Below, one piece after another: positions 1-8,900 of a DNA stretch of 64,000 bases. Both the position numbers and the translations under genes were made by a program. The notes beneath the pieces were generated by a model. It ran no database searches. It had not been told where the DNA came from and saw only the letters and a list, made by a program, of their open reading frames with translations. The first letter of the stretch is position 1. Each line of letters starts with the position of its first letter. This DNA comes from Streptomyces olindensis (GTDB lineage Bacteria > Actinomycetota > Actinomycetes > Streptomycetales > Streptomycetaceae), in the NCBI GenBank assembly GCA_000696115.1, contig JJOH01000014.1, forward strand, positions 174,642 to 238,641, read 5' to 3'.

Positions 1-154
1 CGAGGAGCGAGACGGCGACGGCGGCCGTTCGCCGGGCGGAGGGTGCGGTTTGGCGTCTCATGGCGGCTCCGGGTGTGGGGTCGGTGGGGCCTGAGTTGTG
101 ATGGCCGGCCGGGTTGTTTGCCGGCTTGCCGGGTGCGATCGGTCCGGGCCGGTG

Positions 155-1255
155 TCAGGCGGCCGGGGTCTTCGCCGTGCACGTGACGGTCGCCGCCGGC
201 GTCCCGGCCGTTGCCGGGGCGGTGGCGACGAAACCGAACGCGGCGCTCGCGCCGGGGGCCAGCGCTCCGTTCCACGCCGCGTTCGTGACGGTGGCCGTGC
301 CGTCGGCGGCCGTCGTGAGGCTGCCGTTCCAGGCCTGGCCGAGGCGCGCGCCGCCCGCCGGTACGACGGTCACCGTCCAGCCCGAGACGGCGGTGGCGGA
401 CGTGTTCGTCACCGTCACCTCGCCCTGGTAACCGCCCTGCCAGGAGGAGACGGCCCGGAACCGCGCGGTGCAGGCGGCGGGGTTCTCGCCGGGGCCGCCC
501 GGGTCCTGCGGGACGCCCGCGTCGAGGACGGCCGCCAGGGCCGGGAACCAGCGGGCGGCGATCTTCGCGTCGCCCGAGGCGTTGGGGTGCACGCCGTCGT
601 AGGTGTCGGTGGCCGTGCTGAAGCCCGTCCACTGGTCGACGACGGTGACGGGGGAGCGGTCGGTGCCCGTCGCCCGCGCCCAGTCGGGAATCCGCGCGTT
701 GAAGTCGACGACCCGCTGCGCGCAGGCCGCGCAACTGCTCGGGTTCATCGGGATGAGCTGGGCGACGAGGATCCGCATGTCCGGGTTGGACGCCCTCATC
801 TGCGCGACGAGCTTGGTGTAGGCGGCGAGGATGCGGTCGGGGGCGATGCTGCTCCACACGTCGTTCGTGCCGAAGTGCATGACAACGATGTCCGGGCGGG
901 TGGCCGCCAGCCGGCCGGGCAGCAGGTTCTGGTCGGCGACGTTGGTCACCAGCTCGCCGCCGTGCCCCTCGTTGTCACCGTCGTGCGCCTGTCCGCAGCC
1001 CTGCGGCGGGAGCGTGCCGACGAAGTCGAGGTTCTTGTAACCGCTGTCGACGAGCCGGTTCCACAACACCGCCCGCCAGCAGCCCGGCGAGCCGGTGATC
1101 GAGTCGCCGAGCGGCATGACCCGGACGGGGTCCGCGGCGGGGGCGGCCGTGGCGTGCGGGGCGAGCGTCAGGCCGAGGGGGAGGAGCAGGGCGGCCAGGA
1201 GGCCGAGGAGCGGGACGAGCCGTAAGCGCGAGGACGAGCGGCGGGTTCTGTGCAT
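155..1255 (-). CDS. Secreted SGNH/GDSL esterase with C-terminal CBM2
   Basis: 366 aa secreted hydrolase. A Sec signal peptide occupies roughly residues 1-38 (Arg-rich start, Leu-rich core, cleavage near ATAAPA). The SGNH domain follows, with block I GDSIT near residue 50, the GTND block, and a DGVHPN block carrying the Asp/His of the catalytic triad. A PGGPGENP linker leads to a C-terminal domain of about 100 residues with the CBM2 pattern (Trp in SSWQGGYQGEVTVTN, then SGWTVT and AWNG). Related family members deacetylate xylan or other plant polysaccharides (CE3-like); the exact substrate is inferred. The perfect CebR-type operator just upstream ties it to cellulose utilisation. Start ATG at 1255. 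Confidence 0.88.
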   Translation of the reverse strand: MHRTRRSSSRLRLVPLLGLLAALLLPLGLTLAPHATAAPAADPVRVMPLGDSITGSPGCWRAVLWNRLVDSGYKNLDFVGTLPPQGCGQAHDGDNEGHGGELVTNVADQNLLPGRLAATRPDIVVMHFGTNDVWSSIAPDRILAAYTKLVAQMRASNPDMRILVAQLIPMNPSSCAACAQRVVDFNARIPDWARATGTDRSPVTVVDQWTGFSTATDTYDGVHPNASGDAKIAARWFPALAAVLDAGVPQDPGGPGENPAACTARFRAVSSWQGGYQGEVTVTNTSATAVSGWTVTVVPAGGARLGQAWNGSLTTAADGTATVTNAAWNGALAPGASAAFGFVATAPATAGTPAATVTCTAKTPAA

Positions 1256-1278
1256 GGTGGTCCCTTCCCTGGGGGAGG

Positions 1279-1292
1279 TGGGAGCGCTCCCA
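1279..1292. promoter_or_regulatory. CebR-type operator palindrome
   Basis: Perfect 14-bp palindrome TGGGAGCGCTCCCA. This is the consensus site of the Streptomyces LacI-family repressor CebR, which releases DNA on binding cello-oligosaccharides. It lies 24 bp upstream of the secreted esterase start on the minus strand, where it would block leftward transcription. Identity with the consensus is from memory; the sequence is read directly. Confidence 0.85.
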
Positions 1293-1436
1293 TCACATCA
1301 AGCCATTGTTGTCATTGACGCGTCAAGAGGGATGGGGGTGGAACCGATGCCAGGCGGCGTCGCGGACTTTTGCCGGGCCATGAGGCATTCATGACCGGAT
1401 GCCCAGAGTTCCGAGGTCATGATGGTCCGCGTCAGT

Positions 1437-1448
1437 AAGGCATGCCTT
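1437..1448. promoter_or_regulatory. 12-bp palindrome upstream of the iron-uptake operon
   Basis: Perfect palindrome AAGGCATGCCTT, 53 bp before the efeUO start. It is reminiscent of a metalloregulator half-site but does not match the 19-bp DmdR/IdeR box seen five times elsewhere in this window. Candidate operator only. Confidence 0.3.
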
Positions 1449-1501
1449 GGCTAAGTCATCTGAGGGTGGGTCGGGGCTCGGGGCCTGGAGGGTCGCGGTT
1501 C

Positions 1502-3880
1502 ATGTGGGACGACGTGTTTCCGAGTTTCCTGATCGGGCTCCGGGAAGGACTGGAAGCCGGCCTCGTCGTCTCGGTGCTGGTCGCCACCCTCGTGCGGGCG
1601 GGCGCCAAGTCCCGGCTGCCGCAGGTGTGGACCGGGGTGCTGGCCGCGATCGCGCTCTCCCTGAGCTTCGGCGCGGTCCTCACCTTCACCGCCGCGTCCC
1701 TCTCCACCACCGCCCAGGAGGCCTTCGGCGGCACGCTGAGCGTCGTGGCCGTCGCCTTCGTCACCGCGATGGTGTTCTGGATGCGCCGCTCGGCGCGCAA
1801 CCTCGCCGGCGAGATCAAGGAGAAGGTCACCGAGGCGCTGGCCATGGGCGCGGGTGTCCTGGTGCTCACCTCCTTCCTGGCGGTGGGGCGCGAAGGCCTG
1901 GAAACCGCGCTGTTCCTGTGGACCACGGCCCGTGCGGCGAACGAGTCGGCCGGGCCGATGACCGGCGCGGGCGTCGGCCTCGTCCTGGCGGGCGGCCTGT
2001 GCTGGGCGTTGTACCGGCGGGTGCTGCGCATCAACCTCACCCGCTTCTTCACCGTCACCGGCGCCGTGCTCGTCGTCATCGCCGCCGGCGTGCTCGGCTA
2101 CGGGCTCCGTGACCTCCAGGAGGGTGGCGTCCTGCCCGGCGGGACGGCCTACGCCTTCGACCTGAGCGGCAGTGTGGACGCGGGGTCCTGGTACAGCACC
2201 CTGCTCCAGGGCGTGCTCAACCTGACGCCGACGATGACGTGGCTTCAGGTGGCCGGGTACGGCGGGTATCTCGCCGTGGTGATGACGCTGTTCGTGCGGG
2301 GAGTGGCGGGGGTGCGGGCGGCCCGCGGCGCGGGGGAAGCGGCGGGTGCGGGGGATGTGCCCGGAGGGCGGGCGGGGGTCGCGACACCGGCTGGGGCCGA
2401 TGGCGGGGCGCGGGCGGGGGCCGGGTCCGTCGCGCTGGGGCCTGCCGGGTCCGCCGCGCCAGGCCCTGCCGAGGGCGCCGCGCCGGCTGCTGCCGAGGCC
2501 GCCCGGCTCCGGTCTCGGGGCGCTGTTCCTCGGACCGACGCCCGGGCGGCGCCGGTTCGGCCGCAGGCTGTCGCGTCCGTGGGGAGCGGAGGTGGCGAGC
2601 CGCTCGCGGCCCGGGGCGCCGAGTCGGGGGAGAGCGAGGCCGCCGAGTCGCCCGAGTCACGGTCCGCTGTGTCGGCGGGAGACGGAGTCGGCGAGCCGCT
2701 CCCGCGCCGAACCCCCGCCCGCCGTCGCCCCGCCTGGCTCCTGCCCGTCGCCGTCGTCGTCGTGCCCGCCGTGCTGGCCGGGGCCGTCGTCGCCCTGGCG
2801 CGGCCGAAGCCCGGTGGCGGCGAGACCGTCGCCGTCTCCGAGAGCGACTGCGGTCAGGGGTTCACCGCTCCCCGGCCGGGGCGGCAGACCTTCCGGATGC
2901 ACAACACGGGGGCCGAAACGGCCGAGGTGTACCTCATCGACCCCGCCACCCACGCGGTCTACGGCGAGGTCGAGGGCCTCGCCCCGGGCACCACCCGGGA
3001 GCTCGTCGCCACCGTGGCGGGCGGCAGCTACGCCTGGCGCTGCGTGCCCACGGACGGCCACGCCGTCACCTCCAAGGCGGTGCGGGTCGGCGGTGCCGCC
3101 GGCGACACGGCCGTCGTCCCCGTCTCCGAGCGGGACCTCGCCGCGCCGCTCACGGCCTACCGGGCCTACGTGGACCGGGGGTTGGCCACCCTCGTGCGGC
3201 AGACGCGCAGGCTCGACGACGACATCCGCTCCGGCCACCTGGACTCCGCCCGCACCGACTGGCTCACCGCCCACCGCACCTACGCCTCCCTGGGCGCCGC
3301 CTACGGCACCTTCGAGGAGTTCGACCAGAGGATCGACGGCCGGCCCGACGGCCTGCCGGGCGGGGTGCGCGACAAGGACTTCACCGGTTTCCACCGGGTC
3401 GAGTACGGGCTGTGGCACGGCCGGTCGGCGGCCTGGCTCAAAGGCCCGGCCCAGCAGCTCGCCGACAGCGCCGAGGGGCTCCGGAAGGCCTTCCCGCACC
3501 AGGACTTCGACCCCTCCGACCTGCCCCTGCGCGCCCACGAGATCCTGGAGAACACCCTCCAGTTCGAGCTGACCGGCGACACCGACCAGGGCAGCGGTAC
3601 CGGACTGGCGACCGCCGACGCCAACCTCGCCGGCACGCGTGAACTGCTCACCGTCCTCAGGCCGTTGCTCACCACCCGCGCCCCGCACCTGCTCCCCACC
3701 GCCGACGCGGACATCGCGCGCCTGCAGGCCCTGCTCGACGCCGAGCACCGCGCGGGCCGCTGGACCCCCGTCGCACGGCTCGACCGGACCGCGAAGGCCC
3801 GGATCGACGGGGCCACCGGTCAGCTCCTCGAAGACCTCTCCCCGGTACCGGACCTGCTCGAGATCAGGAAGTCCGCGTGA
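1502..3880 (+). CDS. efeUO: Fused EfeU-EfeO iron transporter (FTR1 permease + M75 imelysin domain)
   Basis: 792 aa from ATG 1502, chosen because the protein then begins right before the first membrane helix and a GGAGGG lies upstream. The N-terminal ~270 residues are an FTR1/EfeU permease with two REGLE iron motifs (Arg14 and about Arg130). A Gly/Ala/Pro-rich low-complexity linker of about 150 residues follows, then a further membrane anchor (near RRRPAWLLPVAVVVV). Outside the membrane come a cupredoxin-like EfeO N-domain and an imelysin/M75 domain with its HxxE motif (FHRVE, His about 631). In E. coli EfeU and EfeO are separate proteins; here they form one chain. The family imports iron with the EfeB peroxidase, encoded next with overlapping or near-contiguous reading frames. 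Confidence 0.88.
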   Translation: MWDDVFPSFLIGLREGLEAGLVVSVLVATLVRAGAKSRLPQVWTGVLAAIALSLSFGAVLTFTAASLSTTAQEAFGGTLSVVAVAFVTAMVFWMRRSARNLAGEIKEKVTEALAMGAGVLVLTSFLAVGREGLETALFLWTTARAANESAGPMTGAGVGLVLAGGLCWALYRRVLRINLTRFFTVTGAVLVVIAAGVLGYGLRDLQEGGVLPGGTAYAFDLSGSVDAGSWYSTLLQGVLNLTPTMTWLQVAGYGGYLAVVMTLFVRGVAGVRAARGAGEAAGAGDVPGGRAGVATPAGADGGARAGAGSVALGPAGSAAPGPAEGAAPAAAEAARLRSRGAVPRTDARAAPVRPQAVASVGSGGGEPLAARGAESGESEAAESPESRSAVSAGDGVGEPLPRRTPARRRPAWLLPVAVVVVPAVLAGAVVALARPKPGGGETVAVSESDCGQGFTAPRPGRQTFRMHNTGAETAEVYLIDPATHAVYGEVEGLAPGTTRELVATVAGGSYAWRCVPTDGHAVTSKAVRVGGAAGDTAVVPVSERDLAAPLTAYRAYVDRGLATLVRQTRRLDDDIRSGHLDSARTDWLTAHRTYASLGAAYGTFEEFDQRIDGRPDGLPGGVRDKDFTGFHRVEYGLWHGRSAAWLKGPAQQLADSAEGLRKAFPHQDFDPSDLPLRAHEILENTLQFELTGDTDQGSGTGLATADANLAGTRELLTVLRPLLTTRAPHLLPTADADIARLQALLDAEHRAGRWTPVARLDRTAKARIDGATGQLLEDLSPVPDLLEIRKSA

Positions 3881-3975
3881 GCACCGACCGCCGTCCTCAC
3901 CGCCCCGCACACCCCGCACACCACGAACATCCCGAACACTGCCAACGCCCTGAACACCCCGAAGGGAACGTCCCC

Positions 3976-5250
3976 ATGCCGTCCGCCGACACGCCTCCGC
4001 CGGGCTGCCCCGCCCACACCGGCCGCCGTTCCTTCGTGAGGACCGCCCTGGGCGCCGGGGCCGCCGGGGCCGTGCTGGCCGGGGGCGGGTTCGCGCTCGC
4101 CGGGAGCGGCGGCGGTACGGCCCGGGCCGCCGACGGGGCGGACGCCGGTCCCGTGGCCTTCCACGGGTCCCACCAGGCGGGGATCCTCACCCCTCCACAG
4201 GCGGCCGCAGCCTTCGTCTCCTTCGACGTCATCTCCGACGACCGCGAGGAACTCGCCGAGCTGCTGCGGACGGTGACGCAACGGGCCCGTTTCCTCACCT
4301 CCGGCGGCACCCCCGTCGACCTCGGCGTCGGCTCCCCGCCGTCGGACAACGGCATCCTCGGCCCGGTCGTCCCCGCCGACGCGCTCACGGTCACGGTCGG
4401 CGTCGGCGCCTCCCTGTTCGACGACCGCTACGGACTCGCCAAGGCCAGACCCCGCCGGCTCACGCCCATGCGGACCTTCCCCAACGACAACCTGAACCCC
4501 GCCGAGTGCCACGGCGACCTGTCGCTGCAGATCTGCGCGGCCCGGCAGGACACCGTCCTGCACGCGCTGCGCGACATCGCCAAGCACACCCGGGGCGCGA
4601 TGCAGATCCGGTGGCGGGTCGACGGCTTCCAGAACGCGCCCCGGCCCAGCGGAACCCAGCGCAACCTGCTGGGCTTCAAGGACGGCATAGCCAATCCGGA
4701 TGTCGCCTCGGCCCGGGAGATGGACCACCTCGTGTGGGTCGGCGAGGGGCAGGGCGAACCCGGCTGGGCGACCGGCGGAAGCTACCAGGTCGTCCGGATC
4801 ATCCGGATGCTCGTCGAGTTCTGGGACCGGGTCTCGCTGAACGAGCAGGAGCTGATGTTCGGCCGGCGCAAGGACACCGGCGCCCCGCTGGACGGCGCCC
4901 AGGAGACCGACACCCCCGACTACGCCAAGGACCCGCACGGCACCGCCATCCCGCTTGACGCGCACATCCGCCTCGCCAACCCGCGCACCGCGGCGACCGA
5001 CGACTCCCGCATCCTGCGCCGCGGCTACAACTACGACCGGGGCGTCGACAACGTCGGCAACCTCGACATGGGCCTGGTCTTCTGCTGCTACCAGCAGGAC
5101 GTACGGCGCCAGTTCGAAGCGACCCAGACCCGGCTGATCGACGAACCCCTCGTCGACTACATCTCCCCGACCGGCGGCGGCTACTTCTTCGCCCTGCCCG
5201 GCGTCCGGGACTCCTCCGACTGGCTGGGCAGAGGGCTGTTCTCGGCCTGA
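3976..5250 (+). CDS. efeB: EfeB, Tat-exported DyP-type heme peroxidase/deferrochelatase
   Basis: 424 aa from ATG 3976. The N-terminus has a Tat signal (GRRSFVRT followed by an Ala/Gly-rich core ending ARAAD). The mature part carries the DyP signature GFKDG, the candidate proximal His in PLDAHIRLANPR, and a C-terminal half typical of EfeB. Known role: a periplasmic or extracellular heme-dependent peroxidase that works with EfeUO in iron acquisition. A GTG at 3877 overlapping the efeUO stop would add a His/Pro-rich leader before the Tat signal and is rejected; GAAGGGA before 3976 is a reasonable ribosome site. It is probably co-transcribed with efeUO. Confidence 0.9.
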   Translation: MPSADTPPPGCPAHTGRRSFVRTALGAGAAGAVLAGGGFALAGSGGGTARAADGADAGPVAFHGSHQAGILTPPQAAAAFVSFDVISDDREELAELLRTVTQRARFLTSGGTPVDLGVGSPPSDNGILGPVVPADALTVTVGVGASLFDDRYGLAKARPRRLTPMRTFPNDNLNPAECHGDLSLQICAARQDTVLHALRDIAKHTRGAMQIRWRVDGFQNAPRPSGTQRNLLGFKDGIANPDVASAREMDHLVWVGEGQGEPGWATGGSYQVVRIIRMLVEFWDRVSLNEQELMFGRRKDTGAPLDGAQETDTPDYAKDPHGTAIPLDAHIRLANPRTAATDDSRILRRGYNYDRGVDNVGNLDMGLVFCCYQQDVRRQFEATQTRLIDEPLVDYISPTGGGYFFALPGVRDSSDWLGRGLFSA

Positions 5251-5292
5251 CCCCACGTCACCCGCGGCGAATCCCCGTGTGTGTCAGAAGTG

Positions 5293-5321
5293 TTGACCAC
5301 ACAGTGAAAGCGTTTTAACTT
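5293..5321 (+). promoter_or_regulatory. Promoter with overlapping LacI-type operator
   Basis: TTGACC (5293-5298), 17-bp spacer, TAACTT (5316-5321). The imperfect palindrome GTGAAAGCGTTTTAAC (5304-5319) covers the spacer and -10. It resembles LacI/GalR operators with a central CG. The LacI-family gene at the end of this operon is the obvious candidate regulator. Confidence 0.6.
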
Positions 5322-5355
5322 CCCCTCACCGGACACGCAGAGGTGAGGGGGAGCC

Positions 5356-6327
5356 GTGGCAACTGCCTTACGGGAACCAGCAGGTGTGAAGGGGGTGGAT
5401 CCGGATCGCCGTCGCCCCGCACGGACGAAGCGCTCGCGTAAAGGTTTTCAGAGCCGGACCCTGTTCCTGCTCATGGTGCCCGGACTCGCCTACTTCCTGC
5501 TCTTCCACTACGGCGCCCTCGTCGGCAACGTCATCGCGTTCAAGGAGTACGTGCCGTTCGACGGCCTGTGGGGCAGCCCCTGGGTGGGGCTCGGCAACTT
5601 CCAGCGCATGGTCGAGGACGGCGCCTTCTGGGACGCGGTCCTCAACACCCTCTGGATCGCGGTCCTCCAGCTGGTCTTCTACTTCCCGGTGCCGCTGGGC
5701 CTCGCCCTGCTGCTGCACACGCTCACCTGGTCCTCGGTGCGCCGGTTCGTGCAGTCGGTGGCGTATCTCCCGCACTTCATCTCGTGGGTGATCGTCGTCG
5801 CGCTCTTCCAGCAGGTGCTCGGGGACACCGGCCTGCTCAACAGCGGTCTGAGCGGGGCCGGTCTGCACACCGTCGACATCATCGGCAACCCCGACGCCTT
5901 CGAGCCGCTCGTCGTCGCCCAGGTCATCTGGAAGGACGCCGGCTGGGGCACGATCATCTTCCTCGCCGCGCTCGCCCAGGTCGACGAGCAGCAGTACGAG
6001 GCGGCCGCCATCGACGGCGCCGGACCCTGGCGCCGCTTCTGGCACGTCACCCTGCCCGCCATCCGCCCGGTGATCGTGCTGCTGCTCATCATGCGGCTCG
6101 GCGACATCCTCTCCGTCGGCTTCGAGCAGATGCTGCTGCAACGCGACGCGGTCGGACCCCAGGCCGCCGAGGTCATCGACACCTTCGTCTACCACCAGGG
6201 CATCGTCGGCGGCGACTACGGCTTCGCCGCCGCGGCGGGCCTGTTCAAGGGGCTCGTCGGTGCCCTCCTCGTCTACGCGGCCAACAAGGTCGCCCACCGC
6301 CTCGGCGAACAGGGGGTCTACCGGTGA
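5356..6327 (+). CDS. Carbohydrate ABC transporter permease (LplB type)
   Basis: 323 aa inner-membrane permease with an Arg/Lys-rich cytosolic N-terminus and six predicted membrane segments. The binding-protein-dependent loop has the EAA-like motif EAAAIDGAGPWRRFWHVTLP. It belongs to the LplB/YtcP-partner group that imports oligosaccharides or uronate-containing sugars. GTG start with GAGGGGGAG upstream. It is the first gene of an operon with a second permease (4-bp overlap), a binding lipoprotein, a LacI regulator and a DUF2264 protein. No ATPase is encoded; in Streptomyces such systems commonly share the MsiK ATPase. Confidence 0.87.
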   Translation: MATALREPAGVKGVDPDRRRPARTKRSRKGFQSRTLFLLMVPGLAYFLLFHYGALVGNVIAFKEYVPFDGLWGSPWVGLGNFQRMVEDGAFWDAVLNTLWIAVLQLVFYFPVPLGLALLLHTLTWSSVRRFVQSVAYLPHFISWVIVVALFQQVLGDTGLLNSGLSGAGLHTVDIIGNPDAFEPLVVAQVIWKDAGWGTIIFLAALAQVDEQQYEAAAIDGAGPWRRFWHVTLPAIRPVIVLLLIMRLGDILSVGFEQMLLQRDAVGPQAAEVIDTFVYHQGIVGGDYGFAAAAGLFKGLVGALLVYAANKVAHRLGEQGVYR

Positions 6328-7211
6328 GCGCGTCCGCCCGTCCCGGCTGGATGGAGCGGCCCCGGCCGCTCACCCAGGCCGCGAAGGCCCTCGCCCTGGC
6401 CGCCGTCGTGCTGCTGGTGTGCGTGCCGTTCCTGGTGATCGTGTCGACGTCCCTGGCGTCCACCCAGGAGGTCGTGGACAACGGCGGCTGGGTGCTGTGG
6501 CCCGGCGAGCCCACCCTCGACGCCTACCGCGACATCTTCGACGGCGGCATCGTCACCCACGCCCTCGGCGTGAGCGCCGGGGTGACGATCGTGGGCACCC
6601 TGCTGAGCCTCGCCTGCACCGTGACCCTGGCCTACGCGCTGTCCCGCCCCGGCGTCTTCGGCGGCAGGCCCGTGCTCCTGCTGGTGCTGTTCACGTTCCT
6701 CTTCCCGCCCGGCATGATCCCGAGCTTCCTGCTCGTCAAGGAACTCGGCCTGCTCGACTCCTACGCCTCGCTCGTCCTGCCCGTCCTGGTCAACGTCTTC
6801 AACCTCGTCGTCCTGCGCGGCTTCTTCCAGTCGATCCCCGAGGAGCTGTACGAGGCGGCCCGGCTGGACGGCGCGGGGGACTGGCGGGTGCTGGTGTCGG
6901 TGGTGCTGCCGCTGTCCAAGGCGGCGCTCGCCGTCGTCGGCCTGTTCTACGCCGTCGCCTACTGGAACTCCTGGTTCTACGCCTCGCTGTATCTGGAGAG
7001 CGACCACTGGCCGCTCCAGCAGGTGCTGCGCACCTATGTGGTGGCGGGCGCCGGACTCACCGACGCGACCACCGGCGAAGCGACCGTCACCGCTCCGCAG
7101 ACCGTGCAGATGGCGGTGCTCGTGATCGCCACCGTGCCGATCCTGCTCGTCTACCCCTTCCTGCAGAGGTACTTCACCAAGGGCGTGCTCACCGGCGCCA
7201 TCAAGAGCTGA
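6324..7211 (+). CDS. Carbohydrate ABC transporter permease (YtcP/LplC type)
   Basis: 295 aa partner permease. GTG at 6324 overlaps the upstream TGA, indicating translational coupling. It has the MalG-like topology with an N-terminal helix (ALALAAVVLLVCVPFLVI) and the EAA motif EAARLDGAGDWRVLVSVVLPL facing the ATPase. The C-terminus ends FTKGVLTGAIKS, as is usual for this group. It forms the membrane channel with the preceding permease; substrate unknown but probably an oligosaccharide from plant or algal polymer breakdown given the DUF2264 neighbour. Confidence 0.88.
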   Translation: MSASARPGWMERPRPLTQAAKALALAAVVLLVCVPFLVIVSTSLASTQEVVDNGGWVLWPGEPTLDAYRDIFDGGIVTHALGVSAGVTIVGTLLSLACTVTLAYALSRPGVFGGRPVLLLVLFTFLFPPGMIPSFLLVKELGLLDSYASLVLPVLVNVFNLVVLRGFFQSIPEELYEAARLDGAGDWRVLVSVVLPLSKAALAVVGLFYAVAYWNSWFYASLYLESDHWPLQQVLRTYVVAGAGLTDATTGEATVTAPQTVQMAVLVIATVPILLVYPFLQRYFTKGVLTGAIKS

Positions 7212-7228
7212 CACGAGGTGGTTCACCC

Positions 7229-8878
7229 ATGCCCCGCATGTCCCGACGCACCCTCCTGCGCTCCATGGCGGCGGGCGGTGCCGCCGTCACCGCCCCCGGT
7301 CTGCTGACCGCCTGCTCGTCGGAATCCGGTGACGGTGACGTCTCCAACGCCGGGAAGAAGCTCGCCCCCTGGCCGGCCCACCGGCCCACGACCGGCCCCG
7401 AGCCCGACCTCGCCCCCACCGACGCCGGTGTCCAGGCCGGATACACCTCCTACCCCTCCGACCTGGTCAAGTCGGTCTCCCGCACCCCGGGCGACGGCTC
7501 CACCGTCCGCGTCATGACCGTCTCCTTCGGCACCCCGCCCAAGCCCGCCTCGCAGAACCGGTTCTGGGCCGCCGTCGAGAAGGCCCTCGGCGTCAAGATC
7601 GAGTACACGATCATCTCCCAGGCCGACTACCAGAAGAAGATGGCGACCGTCATGGCCGGCGACGCCGACGCCCTGCCGGACATCATCAACATGTTCTCCG
7701 GCTTCACCCTGCCCCGCGAGGCCCAGTTCGTGCAGCGCCGCGCCCAGGACCTCACGCCCTACCTCTCCGGTGACGCCATCACCGAATACCCCAACCTCGC
7801 CAACATCCCCACCCACGCCTGGCGAGACATGGGCCGCATCGGCGGCCGCATCTACGGCATCCCGCTGGAACGCCCACTGCCCGGCTCGACACTGTGGATC
7901 AACCAGGACATGTTCGCCGACGCGGGCATGACGGAGGACTGGACCGGCGAGGACTTCACCGCCGTGGCGCGGCGGGGCACCCGCGGGAAGACGTACATGC
8001 TCGGCGCCGCGACCGGGTCCCTGTTCGGCAACGGCTACCACTCCGCCGCCCACAACGCGCCCCAGAGCTGGGGCGTCACCGAGAACGGCACCTTCCTCCC
8101 GGCGGCGGCCGACGAACGCTACAAGGCGTCGATCGCCTTCCGGGCGCAGCTGCGCAAGAACGGCTCCTACCACCCCGACGCCACGTCCATCTCGCAGATC
8201 GACCTCACGACCCTCTACTACAACGGCACCGTCGGCTCCATGCAGGACGGCTTCGGCGCCTACCTGCCCAAGTACCGGGAGTCGCAGGGCAAGATGACCC
8301 CGGCGGCGGCCCTGCCGTACAGCGTGGGCGGCGAGCCCGGAGGCATCGTCGCCGCCCGCCGCTCCTTCGGCTACACCGTCCTGAAGCAGGCGAAGAAGGA
8401 GCGCGTCGAACTGCTGCTGCGCATCCTCGACTACCTGGCCGCGCCCTTCGGCAGCGAGGAGTGGGAACTCGTCCACTACGGCGTCGAGGGCGTCCACTTC
8501 ACCCGCGCCGAGGACGGCTCACCCGTGCCCACCAGGCTCGGCGAGGTCGAGAACAACACCAACCTGCCGCTGAAGTACCTCGCCGAAGGCCCCCAGGTGC
8601 TGTTCGTGCCCGGCATGCCCGACGCCGTGCGCGCCCTGCACGCCTGGCAGCGGAAGGTCGTCCCGCACGCCGTCCGCGATGCCTCCTTCGGGCTCCAGTC
8701 CGCGACGAACAACGCCCAGGGCGCCACCCTCAAGACCCTCCTCGACGACACCGTCACCGGCATCATCGCCGGACGCCTGCCCCTGTCGGAGTGGGACGCG
8801 ACGGTGAAGAAGTGGCGGAGCCGCGGCGGCGACAGAATGGCCGAGGAGTACGCGAAGGACTACGCGGCCAACACCTGA
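7229..8878 (+). CDS. Sugar-binding lipoprotein of the ABC importer
   Basis: 549 aa extracellular solute-binding protein from ATG 7229, preceded by GAGGTGG. The N-terminus has twin arginines (MSRRTLLRS) followed by a lipobox LLTAC, so it is a lipid-anchored, possibly Tat-routed receptor. At about 550 residues it is long, as is typical of LplA-type receptors paired with LplB/YtcP permeases. The mature start includes SESGDGD, and a typical family-1 receptor fold is inferred. It delivers the sugar to the two permeases encoded just upstream. Confidence 0.87.
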   Translation: MPRMSRRTLLRSMAAGGAAVTAPGLLTACSSESGDGDVSNAGKKLAPWPAHRPTTGPEPDLAPTDAGVQAGYTSYPSDLVKSVSRTPGDGSTVRVMTVSFGTPPKPASQNRFWAAVEKALGVKIEYTIISQADYQKKMATVMAGDADALPDIINMFSGFTLPREAQFVQRRAQDLTPYLSGDAITEYPNLANIPTHAWRDMGRIGGRIYGIPLERPLPGSTLWINQDMFADAGMTEDWTGEDFTAVARRGTRGKTYMLGAATGSLFGNGYHSAAHNAPQSWGVTENGTFLPAAADERYKASIAFRAQLRKNGSYHPDATSISQIDLTTLYYNGTVGSMQDGFGAYLPKYRESQGKMTPAAALPYSVGGEPGGIVAARRSFGYTVLKQAKKERVELLLRILDYLAAPFGSEEWELVHYGVEGVHFTRAEDGSPVPTRLGEVENNTNLPLKYLAEGPQVLFVPGMPDAVRALHAWQRKVVPHAVRDASFGLQSATNNAQGATLKTLLDDTVTGIIAGRLPLSEWDATVKKWRSRGGDRMAEEYAKDYAANT

Positions 8879-8900
8879 GCGGCGGTGGCCGGAAGAGGGG

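Noticed and set aside
1437..1448. Iron box for efeUO-efeB
   Set aside because: The palindrome AAGGCATGCCTT lacks the 19-bp spacing and flanks of the five boxes in the siderophore locus; kept only as a low-confidence candidate operator.
3877..3975. GTG at 3877 as the efeB start, coupled to the efeUO stop
   Set aside because: It would add a His/Pro-rich 33-residue leader before the Tat signal; exported proteins need the signal near the N-terminus, and ATG 3976 has its own ribosome site.
5356..8878. Missing ATPase in the sugar ABC operons as an anomaly
   Set aside because: Streptomyces carbohydrate importers routinely share the MsiK ATPase, so the absence is expected here, unlike for the siderophore importer.
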